A DNA stretch of 64,000 bases from Andrena cerasifolii (taxonomy: Eukaryota; Arthropoda; Insecta; Hymenoptera; Andrenidae): assembly GCF_050908995.1 (NCBI RefSeq), contig NW_027484957.1, forward strand, positions 1 to 64,000, in the 5' to 3' direction. The notes beneath the pieces were generated by a model. The model was not told the origin of the DNA and searched no databases. It worked only from the letters and a program-made list of their open reading frames with translations. The first letter of the stretch is position 1, and every line of letters starts with the position of its first letter. The position numbers and the translations under genes are program-made. Shown one piece after another: positions 10,554-21,993 of the stretch.

Positions 10554-13500
10554 TCAAAGAGCGAGAAGTGGCGCAGGTGTTTCGAGACAGTGATTGTTTA
10601 ACAACGAGACGCAGAATTTTGGAACTCCTCTTGCAAGGCCTGCACCTCTTATTTGCAACTTTAAGGCGATGCCTTTGAAGCTGAAATTTAGTATACCTTT
10701 TCCACTTCATTTTCCCCTGATATATTGGCCAAAATCTGGCGAAAATTTTCAGAATGCACAAAATTGGGCTTTGTAATAGGAGAACATGCCGTCGAAAGAG
10801 ATGGAACAAAGTAACGTCTCCGGAGAGCAATCAAAGAGCGAGAAGTGGCGCAGATGTTTCGAGACAGTGACTGTTTAACGAAGACACGCAGAATTTTCGA
10901 ACGCCTCTTGCAAGGCCTGCGCTCTTATTTGCAACTTTAAGGCGATGCCTTGGAAGCTGAAATTTAGTATACCTCGTTCGACTTCATGTTCTCCTGATAT
11001 ATTGGCCAAAATCTGGCGAAAATTTTCAGAATGCACAAAATTGGGCTTTGTAACAGGAGAACATGCCGTCGAAAGATATGGAACAAAGTAACGTCTCCGG
11101 AGAGCAAATCAAAGAGCGAGAAGTGGCGCAGATATTTCGAGACAGTGACTGTTTAACGAAGACACGCAGAATTATCGAACGCCTCTTGAAAGACCTGCGC
11201 CTCTTATTTGCAACTTTAAGGCGATCCCTTTGAAGCTGAAATTTAGTATACCTCTTTCCACTTCATTTTCTCCTGATATATTGGCCAAAATCTGGCGAAA
11301 ATTTCGAGAATACACAAAATTGAGCTTTGTAACAGGACAACATGCCGTTGAAAGAGATGGAACAAAGTAACGTCTCTGGAGAGCAAATCAAAGAGCGAGA
11401 AGTGGCGCAGGTGTTTCGAGACAGTGATTGTTTAACAACGAGACGCAGAATTTTCGAACGCCTCTTGAAAGGCCTGCGCCCCTTATTTGCAACTTTAAGG
11501 CGATGGCTTTGAAGCTGAAATTTAGTATACCTCTTTCCACTTCATGTTCTCCTGATATATTGGCCAAAATCTGGCGAAAATTTTCAGAATGCACAAAATT
11601 GGGCTTTGTAATAGGAGAACATGCCGTCGAAAGAGATGGAACAAAGTAACGTCTCCGGAGAGAAAATCAAAGAGCGAGAAGTGGCGCAGATATTTCGAGA
11701 CAGTGACTGTGTAACGAAGACACGCAGAATTTTCGAACGCCTCTTGAAAGGCCTGCGCCTCTTATTTGCAACTTTAAGGCGATGCCTTTGAAGCTGAAAT
11801 TTAGTATACCTCTTTCCACTTCATTTTCTCTGATATATTGGCCAAATCTGGCGAAAATTTCGAGAATACACAAAATTGAGCTTTGTAACAGGACAACATG
11901 CCGTTGAAAGAGATGGAACAAAGTAACGCCTCTGGAGAGCAAATCAAAGAGCGAGAAGTGGCGCAGGTGTTTCGAGACAGTGATTGTTTAACAACGAGAC
12001 GCAGAATTTTCGAACGCCTCTTGCAAGGCCTGCACCTCTTATTTGCAACTTTAAGGCGATGCCTTTGAAGCTGAAATTTAGTATACCTCTTTCCACTTCA
12101 TTTTCTCCTGATATATTGGCCAAAACCTGGCGAAAATTTCGAGAATACACAAAATTGTGCTTTGTAACAGGACAACATGCCGTTGAAAGAGATGGAACAA
12201 AGTAACGTCTCTGGAGAGCAAATCAAAGAGCGAGAGTGGCGCAGGTGTTTCGAGACAGTGATTGTTTAACAACGAGACGCAGAATTTTCGAACGCCTCTT
12301 GAAAGGCCTGCGCCTCTTATTTGCAACTTTAAGGCGATGCCTTTGAAGCTGAAATTTAGTATACCTCTTTCCACTTCATTTTCTCTGATATATTGGCCAA
12401 AACCTGGCGAAAGTTTCGAGAATACACAAAATTGTGCTTTGTTACAGGACAACATGCCGTTGAAAGAGATGGAACAAAGTAACGTCTCCGGAGAGCAAAT
12501 CAAAGAGCGAGAAGTGGCGCAGATGTTTCGAGACAGTGACTGTTTAACAACGAGACGCATAATTTTCGAACGCCTCTTGAAAGGCCTGCGCCTCTTATTT
12601 GCAACTTTAAGGCGATGCATTTGAAGCTGAAATTTAGTATACCTCTTTCGACTTCATGTTCTCCTGATATATTGGCCAAAATCTGCGAAAATTTTCAGAA
12701 TACACAAATTGGGCTTTGTAACAGGAGAACATGCCGTCGAAAGAGATGGAACAAAGTAATGTCTCCGGAGAGCAAATCAAAGAGCGAGAAGTGGCGCAGG
12801 TGTTTCGAGACAGTGACTGTTTCACGAAGAGACGCAGAATTTTCGAAAGCCTCTTGAAAGGCCTGCGCCTCTTATTTGCAAAGTTAAGGCGATGCCTTTG
12901 AAGCTGAAATTTAGTATACCTCTTTCCACTTCATTTTCTCCTGATATATTGGCCAAAACCTGGCGAAAATTTTCAGAATGCACAAAATTGGGCTTTGTAA
13001 CAGGAGAACATGCCGTCGAAAGAGATGTCACAAAGTAACGTCTCCGGAGAGCAAATCAAAGAGCAGAAGTGGCGCAGATGTTTCGAGACAGTGACTGTTT
13101 AACGAAGAGACGCAGAATTTTCGAACGCTTCTGGAAAGGCCTGCGCCTCTTATTTGCAACTTTAAGGCGATGCCTTTGAAGCTGAAATTTAGTATACCTC
13201 TTTCCACTTCATTTTCTCCGGATATATTGGCCAAATCTGGCAAAAATTTCGAGAATACACAAAATTGTGCTTTGTAACAGGACAACATGCCGTTGAAAGA
13301 GATGGAACAAAGTAATGTCTCTGGAGAGCAAATCAAAGAGCGAGAAGTGGCGCAGGTGTTTCGAGACAGTGATTGTTAACAACGAGACGCAGAATTTTCG
13401 AACGCCTCTTGAAAGGCCTGCGCCTCTTATTTGCAACTTTAAGGCGATGCATCTGAAGCTGAAATTTAGTATACCTCTTTCGACTTCATGTTCTCCTGAT

Positions 13501-13660
13501 ATATTGACCAAAATCTGGCGAATATTTCGAGAATACACTAAAATTGAGCTTTGCAACAGGACAACATGCCGTCGAAAGAGATGGAACAAAGTAACGTCTC
13601 TGGAGAGCAAATCAAAGAGCGAGAAGTGGCGCAGATGTTTCCGCAGATGTTTCGAGACAG
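10140..13660. other. Cluster of single-base deletions (probable sequence-quality problem)
   Basis: Against the copy 3,627 bases upstream, bases are missing near 10,155, 10,434, 10,830, 10,921, 11,831, 11,846, 12,235, 12,385, 12,686, 12,709, 13,065, 13,234 and 13,376. One base is added near 13,540 and twelve near 13,642. Most missing bases lie in runs of two to four identical bases. Apart from the two indels just beyond its right end (25,861 and 26,090), the next roughly 11 kb to the right contains none. Deletion bias with almost no substitutions is what uncorrected single-molecule reads produce; a real mutational cluster is possible but less likely. Confidence 0.7.
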
Positions 13661-14181
13661 TGACTGTTTAACGAAGACACGCAGAATTTTCGAACGCCTC
13701 TTGAAAGTCCTGCGCCTCTTATTTGCAACTTTAAGGCGATGCCTTTGAAGCTGAAATTTAGTATACCTCTTTCCACTTCATTTTCTCCTGATATATTGGC
13801 CAAAATCTGGCGAAAATTTCGAGAATACACAAAATTGAGCTTTGTAACAGGACAACATGCCGTTGAAAGAGATGGAACAAAGTAACGCCTCTGGAGAGCA
13901 AATCAAAGAGCGAGAAGTGGCGCAGGTGTTTCGAGACAGTGATTGTTTAACAACGAGACGCAGAATTTTCGAACGCCTCTTGCAAGGCCTGCACCTCTTA
14001 TTTGCAACTTTAAGGCGATGCCTTTGAAGCTGAAATTTAGTATACCTCTTTCCACTTCATTTTCTCCTGATATATTGGCCAAAACCTGGCGAAAATTTCG
14101 AGAATACACAAAATTGTGCTTTGTAACAGGACAACATGCCGTTGAAAGAGATGGAACAAAGTAACGTCTCTGGAGAGCAAA
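10554..14181. repeat. 13-monomer higher-order repeat, copy 2
   Basis: Direct tandem duplicate of the preceding 13 monomers, with the same order and the same rare markers. It differs mainly by about a dozen one-base deletions, one 1-base insertion and one 12-base duplication, while substitutions are very few (for example CGCCCCTT near 11,478). Further copies of its right-hand monomers, starting at 14,182, do not carry these indels. Confidence 0.85.
13630..13653 (+). repeat. 12-base tandem duplication inside a monomer
   Basis: CGCAGATGTTTC occurs twice in direct succession at 13,630-13,641 and 13,642-13,653, where all other monomers have it once. It keeps the reading phase of three but shifts the monomer phase by 12. 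It lies at the edge of the indel-rich stretch, so it may be a sequence artefact. Confidence 0.85.
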
Positions 14182-16971
14182 TCAAAGAGCGAGAAGTGGC
14201 GCAGGTGTTTCGAGACAGTGATTGTTTAACAACGAGACGCAGAATTTTCGAACGCCTCTTGAAAGGCCTGCGCCTCTTATTTGCAACTTTAAGGCGATGC
14301 CTTTGAAGCTGAAATTTAGTATACCTCTTTCCACTTCATTTTCTCCTGATATATTGGCCAAAACCTGGCGAAAGTTTCGAGAATACACAAAATTGTGCTT
14401 TGTTACAGGACAACATGCCGTTGAAAGAGATGGAACAAAGTAACGTCTCCGGAGAGCAAATCAAAGAGCGAGAAGTGGCGCAGATGTTTCGAGACAGTGA
14501 CTGTTTAACAACGAGACGCATAATTTTCGAACGCCTCTTGAAAGGCCTGCGCCTCTTATTTGCAACTTTAAGGCGATGCATTTGAAGCTGAAATTTAGTA
14601 TACCTCTTTCGACTTCATGTTCTCCTGATATATTGGCCAAAATCTGGCGAAAATTTTCAGAATACACAAAATTGGGCTTTGTAACAGGAGAACATGCCGT
14701 CGAAAGAGATGGAACAAAGTAATGTCTCCGGAGAGCAAATCAAAGAGCGAGAAGTGGCGCAGGTGTTTCGAGACAGTGACTGTTTCACGAAGAGACGCAG
14801 AATTTTCGAAAGCCTCTTGAAAGGCCTGCGCCTCTTATTTGCAAATTTAAGGCGATGCCTTTGAAGCTGAAATTTAGTATACCTCTTTTGACTTCATGTT
14901 CTCCTGATATATTGGCCAAAATCTGGAGAAAATTTTCAGAATGCACAAAATTGTGCTTTGTAACAGGAGAACATGCCGTCGAAAGAGATGGCACAAAGTT
15001 ACGTCTCCGGAGAGCAAATCAAAGAGCGAGAAGTGGCGCAGATGTTTCGAGACAGTGACTGTTTAACGAAGAGACGCAGAATTTTCGAACGCCTCTTGAA
15101 AGTCCTGCGCCTCTTATTTGCAACTTTAAGGCGATGCCTTTGAAGCTGAAATTTAGTATACCTCTTTCCACTTCATTTTCTCCTGATATATTGGCCAAAA
15201 CCTGGCGAAAATTTTCAGAATGCACAAAATTGGGCTTTGTAACAGGGGAACATGCCGTCGAAAGAGATGTCACAAAGTAACGTCTCCGGAGAGCAAATCA
15301 AAGAGCCAGAAGTGGCGCAGATGTTTCGAGACAGTGACTGTTTAACGAAGAGACGCAGAATTTTCGAACGCTTCTGGAAAGGCCTGCGCCTCTTATTTGC
15401 AACTTTAAGGCGATGCCTTTGAAGCTGAAATTTAGTATACCTCTTTCCACTTCATTTTCTCCGGATATATTGGCCAAAATCTGGCAAAAATTTCGAGAAT
15501 ACACAAAATTGTGCTTTGTAACAGGACAACATGCCGTTGAAAGAGATGGAACAAAGTAACGTCTCTGGAGAGCAAATCAAAGAGCGAGAAGTGGCGCAGG
15601 TGTTTCGAGACAGTGATTGTTTAACAACGAGACGCAGAATTTTCGAACGCCTCTTGAAAGGCCTGCGCCTCTTATTTGCAACTTTAAGGCGATGCATCTG
15701 AAGCTGAAATTTAGTATACCTCTTTCGACTTCATGTTCTCCTGATATATTGACCAAAATCTGGCGAATATTTCGAGAATACACAAAATTGAGCTTTGCAA
15801 CAGGACAACATGCCGTCGAAAGAGATGGAACAAAGTAACGTCTCTGGAGAGCAAATCAAAGAGCGAGAAGTGGCGCAGATGTTTCGAGACAGTGACTGTT
15901 TAACGAAGACACGCAGAATTTTCGAACGCCTCTTGAAAGTCCTGCGCCTCTTATTTGCAACTTTAAGGCGATGCCTTTGAAGCTGAAATTTAGTATACCT
16001 CTTTCCACTTCATTTTCTCCTGATATATTGGCCAAAACCTGGCGAAAATTTCGAGAATACACAAAATTGTGCTTTGTAACATGACAACATGCCGTTGAAA
16101 GAGATGGAACAAAGTAACGTCTCTGGAGAGCAAATCAAAGAGCGAGAAGTGGCGCAGGTGTTTCGAGACAGTGATTGTTTAACAACGAGACGCAGAATTT
16201 TCGAACGCCTCTTGAAAGGCCTGCGCCTCTTATTTGCAACTTTAAGGCGATGCCTTTGAAGCTGAAATTTAGTATACCTCTTTCCACTTCATTTTCTCCT
16301 GATATATTGGCCAAAACCTGGCGAAAGTTTCGAGAATACACAAAATTGTGCTTTGTAACAGGACAACATGCCGTTGAAAGAGATGGAACAAAGTAACGTC
16401 TCCGGAGAGCAAATCAAAGAGCGAGAAGTGGCGCAGATGTTTCGAGACAGTGACTGTTTAACAACGAGACGCATAATTTTCGAACGCCTCTTGAAAGGCC
16501 TGCGCCTCTTATTTGCAACTTTAAGGCGATGCATTTGAAGCTGAAATTTAGTATACCTCTTTCGACTTCATGTTCTCCTGATATATTGGCCAAAATCTGG
16601 CGAAAATTTTCAGAATACACAAAATTGGGCTTTGTAACAGGAGAACATGCCGTCGAAAGAGATGGAACAAAGTAATGTCTCCGGAGAGCAAATCAAAGAG
16701 CGAGAAGTGGCGCAGGTGTTTCGAGACAGTGACTGTTTCACGAAGAGACGCAGAATTTTCGAAAGCCTCTTGAAAGGCCTGCGCCTCTTATTTGCAACTT
16801 TAAGGCGATGCCTTTGAAGCTGAAATTTAGTATACCTCTTTTGACTTCATGTTCTCCTGATATATTGGCCAAAATCTGGCAAAAAATTTCAGAATGCACA
16901 AAATTGGGCTTTGTAACAGGAGAACATGCAGTTGAAAGAGATGGCACATAGTAACGTCTCCGGAGAGCAAA
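14182..16971. repeat. Zone II cycle: d-e-f then g-a-b-c-d-e-f
   Basis: Ten monomers follow the zone II order. Types are recognised by: d, CCTGGCGAAAGTTTCGAG; e, ACGCATAATT with GATGCATTTG; f, TTTCACGAAG with TTTTGACTTC; g, GAAAGTCCTG with GATGTCACAAAG; a, GAGCCAGAAG with TCTCCGGATA; b, GATGCATCTG with TTGACCAAAA; c, GAAGACACGC with GAAAGTCCTG. The last f (about 16,693-16,971) is a sub-type with GGCAAAAAAT and GCACATAG. A monomer-sized stretch at 15,019-15,297 is missing from the two 13-mer copies to the left. Confidence 0.8.
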
Positions 16972-19203
16972 TCAAAGAGCGAGAAGTGGCGCAGATGTTT
17001 CGAGACAGTGACTGTTTAACGAAGACACGCAGAATTTTCGAACGCCTCTTGAAAGGCCTGCGCCTCTGATTTGCAACTTTAAGGCGATGCCTTTGAAGCT
17101 GAAATTTAGTATACCTCTTTCCACTTCATTTTCTCCTGATATATTGGCCAAAACCTGGCGAAAATTTCGAGAATACACAAAATTGTGCTTTGTAACAGGA
17201 CAACATGCCGTTGAAAGAGATGGAACAAAGTAACGTCTCTGGAGAGCAAATCAAAGAGCGAGAAGTGGCGCAGGTGTTTCGAGACAGTGATTGTTTAACA
17301 ACGAGACGCAGAATTTTCGATCGCCTCTTGAAAGGCCTGCGCCTCTTATTTGGAACTTTAAGGCGATGCCTTTGAAGCTGAAATTTAGTATACCTCTTTC
17401 CACTTCATTTTCTCCTGATATATTGGCCAAAATCTGGCAAAAATTTTCAGAATGCACAAAATTGGGCTTTGTAACAGGAGAACATGCCGTTGAAAGAGAT
17501 GGCACATAGTAACGTCTCCGGAGAACAAATCAAAGAGCGAGAAGTGGCGCAGATGTTTCGAGACAGTGACTGTTTAACGAAGACACGCAGAATTTTCGAA
17601 CGCCTCTTGAAAGGCCTGCGCCTCTTATTTGCAACTTTAAGGCGATGCCTTTGAAGCTGAAATTTAGTATACCTCTTTCCACTTCATGTTCTCCTGATAT
17701 ATTGGCCAAAATCTGGCGAAAATTTCGAGAATACACAAAATTGAGCTTTGTAACAGGACAACATGCCGTTGAAAGAGCTGGAACAAAGTAACGTCTCTGG
17801 AGAGCAAATCAAAGAGCGAGAAGTGGCGCAGGTGTTTCGAGACAGTGATTGTTTAACAACGAGACGCAGAATTTTCGAACGCCTCTTGAAAGGCATGCGC
17901 CTCTTATTTGCAACTTTAAGGCGATGCCTTTGAAGCTGAAATTTAGTATACCTCTTTCCACTTCATTTTCTCCTGATATATTAGCCAAAACCTGGCGAAA
18001 ATTTCGAGAGTACACAAAATTGAGCTTTGTAACAGGACAACATGCCGTTGAAAGAGATGGAACAAAGTAACGTCTCTGGAGAGCAAATCAAAGAGCGAGA
18101 AGTGGCGCAGGTGTTTCGAGACAGTGATTGTTTAACAACGAGACGCAGAATTTTCGAACGCCTCTTGCAAGGCCTGCGCCTCTTATTTGCAACTTTAAGG
18201 CGATGCCTTTGAAGCTGAAACTTAGTATACCTCTTTCGACTTCATGTTCTCCTGATATATTGGCCAAAATCTGGCGAAAATTTTCAGAATGCACAAAATT
18301 GGGCTATGTAACAGGAGAACATGCCGTCGAAAGAGATGGCTCAAAGTAACGTCTCCGGAGAGCAAATCAAAGAGCGAGAAGAGGCGCAGATGTTTCGAGA
18401 CAGTGACTGTTTAACAACGAGACGCATAATTTTCGAACGCCTCTTGAAAGGCCTGCGCCTCTTATTTGCAACTTTAAGGCGATGCATTTGAAGCTGAAAT
18501 TTAGTATACCTCTTTCGACTTCATGTTCTCCTGATATATTGGCCAAAATCTGGCGAAAATTTTCAGAATACACAAAATTGGGCTTTGTAACAGGAGAACA
18601 TGCCGTCGAAAGAGATGGAACAAAGTAATGTCTCCGGAGAGCAAATCAAAGAGCGAGAAGTGGCGCAGGTGTTTCGAGACAGTGACTGTTTCACGAAGAG
18701 ACGCAGAATTTTCGAAAGCCTCTTGAAAGGCCTGCGCCTCTTATTTGCAAATTTAAGGCGATGCCTTTGAAGCTGAAATTTAGTATACCTCTTTTGACTT
18801 CATGTTCTCCTGATATATTGGCCAAAATCTGGAGAAAATTTTCAGAATGCACAAAATTGTGCTTTGTAACAGGAGAACATGCCGTCGAAAGAGATGGCAC
18901 AAAGTTACGTCTCCGGAGAGCAAATCAAAGAGCGAGAAGTGGCGCAGATGTTTCGAGACAGTGACTGTTTAACGAAGAGACGCAGAATTTTCGAACGCCT
19001 CTTGAAAGTCCTGCGCCTCTTATTTGCAACTTTAAGGCGATGCCTTTGAAGCTGAAATTTAGTATACCTCTTTCCACTTCATTTTCTCCTGATATATTGG
19101 CCAAAACCTGGCGAAAATTTTCAGAATGCACAAAATTGGGCTTTGTAACAGGAGAACATGCCGTCGAAAGAGATGTCACAAAGTAACGTCTCCGGAGAGC
19201 AAA
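16972..19203. repeat. 8-monomer block, copy A
   Basis: Eight monomers that recur 5,022 bases (18 monomers) downstream with the same private variants: CGCCTCTGATTT (17,064), the first CGATCG of the window (17,319), TTATTTGGAAC (17,346), GGAGAACAAATC (17,520), GAAAGAGCTGG (17,772), GGCATGCGCC (17,892), GAGAGTACAC (18,005), GAAACTTAG (18,218), GGGCTATG (18,301) and GGCTCAAAG (18,338). It ends with types e, f and g. No length difference between the two copies was seen. Confidence 0.88.
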
Positions 19204-20598
19204 TCAAAGAGCCAGAAGTGGCGCAGATGTTTCGAGACAGTGACTGTTTAACAACGAGACGCAGAATTTTCGAACGCCTCTTGAAAGGCCTGCGCCTCTT
19301 ATTTGCAACTTTAAGGCGATGCATCTGAAGCTGAAATTTAGTATACCTCTTTCGACTTCATGTTCTCCTGATATATTGACCAAAATCTGGCGAATATTTC
19401 GAGAATACACAAAATTGAGCTTTGCAACAGGACAACATGCCGTCGAAAGAGATGGAACAAAGTAACGTCTCTGGAGAGCAAATCAAAGAGCGAGAAGTGG
19501 CGCAGATGTTTCGAGACAGTGACTGTTTAACGAAGACACGCAGAATTTTCGAACGCCTCTTGAAAGTCCTGCGCCTCTTATTTGCAACTTTAAGGCGATG
19601 CCTTTGAAGCTGAAATTTAGTATACCTCTTTCCACTTCATTTTCTCCTGATATATTGGCCAAAACCTGGCGAAAATTTCGAGAATACACAAAATTGTGCT
19701 TTGTAACAGGACAACATGCCGTTGAAAGAGATGGAACAAAGTAACGTCTCTGGAGAGCAAATCAAAGAGCGAGAAGTGGCGCAGGTGTTTCGAGACAGTG
19801 ATTGTTTAACAACGAGACGCAGAATTTTCGAACGCCTCTTGAAAGGCCTGCGCCTCTTATTTGCAACTTTAAGGCGATGCCTTTGAAGCTGAAATTTAGT
19901 ATACCTCTTTCCACTTCATTTTCTCCTGATATATTGGCCAAAACCTGGCGAAAGTTTCGAGAATACACAAAATTGTGCTTCGTAACAGGACAACATGCCG
20001 TTGAAAGAGATGGAACAAAGTAACGTCTCCGGAGAGCAAATCAAAGAGCGAGAAGTGGCGCAGATGTTTCGAGACAGTGACTGTTTAACAACGAGACGCA
20101 TAATTTTCGAACGCCTCTTGAAAGGCCTGCGCCTCTTATTTGCAACTTTAAGGCGATGCATTTGAAGCTGAAATTTAGTATACCTCTTTCGACTTCATGT
20201 TCTCCTGATATATTGGCCAAAATCTGGCGAAAATTTTCAGAATACACAAAATTGGGCTTTGTAACAGGAGAACATGCCGTCGAAAGAGATGGAACAAAGT
20301 AATGTCTCCGGAGAGCAAATCAAAGAGCGAGAAGTGGCGCAGGTGTTTCGAGACAGTGACTGTTTCACGAAGAGACGCAGAATTTTCGAAAGCCTCTTGA
20401 AAGGCCTGCGCCTCTTATTTGCAACTTTAAGGCGATGCCTTTGAAGCTGAAATTTAGTATACCTCTTTTGACTTCATGTTCTCCTGATATATTGGCCAAA
20501 ATCTGGCAAAAAATTTCAGAATGCACAAAATTGGGCTTTGTAACAGGAGAACATGCAGTTGAAAGAGATGGCACATAGTAACGTCTCCGGAGAGCAAA
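19204..20598. repeat. 5-monomer tandem duplicate, copy 1
   Basis: Five monomers (an a/b hybrid, c, d, e, f) repeated directly downstream after exactly 5 x 279 = 1,395 bases. A private variant CTTCGTAAC, where other monomers have CTTTGTAAC, occurs at about 19,979 and again 1,395 bases later. The first monomer starts like type a (GAGCCAGAAG) and ends like type b (GATGCATCTG, TTGACC), which indicates a crossover inside a monomer. The block also resembles about 15,700-16,971. Confidence 0.85.
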
Positions 20599-21993
20599 TC
20601 AAAGAGCGAGAAGTGGCGCAGATGTTTCGAGACAGTGACTGTTTAACGAAGACACGCAGAATTTTCGAACGCCTCTTGAAAGGCCTGCGCCTCTTATTTG
20701 CAACTTTAAGGCGATGCATCTGAAGCTGAAATTTAGTATACCTCTTTCGACTTCATGTTCTCCTGATATATTGACCAAAATCTGGCGAATATTTCGAGAA
20801 TACACAAAATTGAGCTTTGCAACAGGACAACATGCCGTCGAAAGAGATGGAACAAAGTAACGTCTCTGGAGAGCAAATCAAAGAGCGAGAAGTGGCGCAG
20901 ATGTTTCGAGACAGTGACTGTTTAACGAAGACACGCAGAATTTTCGAACGCCTCTTGAAAGTCCTGCGCCTCTTATTTGCAACTTTAAGGCGATGCCTTT
21001 GAAGCTGAAATTTAGTATACCTCTTTCCACTTCATTTTCTCCTGATATATTGGCCAAAACCTGGCGAAAATTTCGAGAATACACAAAATTGTGCTTTGTA
21101 ACAGGACAACATGCCGTTGAAAGAGATGGAACAAAGTAACGTCTCTGGAGAGCAAATCAAAGAGCGAGAAGTGGCGCAGGTGTTTCGAGACAGTGATTGT
21201 TTAACAACGAGACGCAGAATTTTCGAACGCCTCTTGAAAGGCCTGCGCCTCTTATTTGCAACTTTAAGGCGATGCCTTTGAAGCTGAAATTTAGTATACC
21301 TCTTTCCACTTCATTTTCTCCTGATATATTGGCCAAAACCTGGCGAAAGTTTCGAGAATACACAAAATTGTGCTTCGTAACAGGACAACATGCCGTTGAA
21401 AGAGATGGAACAAAGTAACGTCTCCGGAGAGCAAATCAAAGAGCGAGAAGTGGCGCAGATGTTTCGAGACAGTGACTGTTTAACAACGAGACGCATAATT
21501 TTCGAACGCCTCTTGAAAGGCCTGCGCCTCTTATTTGCAACTTTAAGGCGATGCATTTGAAGCTGAAATTTAGTATACCTCTTTCGACTTCATGTTCTCC
21601 TGATATATTGGCCAAAATCTGGCGAAAATTTTCAGAATACACAAAATTGGGCTTTGTAACAGGAGAACATGCCGTCGAAAGAGATGGAACAAAGTAATGT
21701 CTCCGGAGAGCAAATCAAAGAGCGAGAAGTGGCGCAGGTGTTTCGAGACAGTGACTGTTTCACGAAGAGACGCAGAATTTTCGAAAGCCTCTTGAAAGGC
21801 CTGCGCCTCTTATTTGCAACTTTAAGGCGATGCCTTTGAAGCTGAAATTTAGTATACCTCTTTTGACTTCATGTTCTCCTGATATATTGGCCAAAATCTG
21901 GCAAAAAATTTCAGAATGCACAAAATTGGGCTTTGTAACAGGAGAACATGCAGTTGAAAGAGATGGCACATAGTAACGTCTCCGGAGAGCAAA
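20599..21993. repeat. 5-monomer tandem duplicate, copy 2
   Basis: Copy of the preceding 1,395 bases, including the CTTCGTAAC variant at about 21,374. Its first monomer carries a different left part (GAAGACACGC with GGCCTG) joined to the same type b right part, so the duplication junction falls inside this monomer. Confidence 0.85.
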
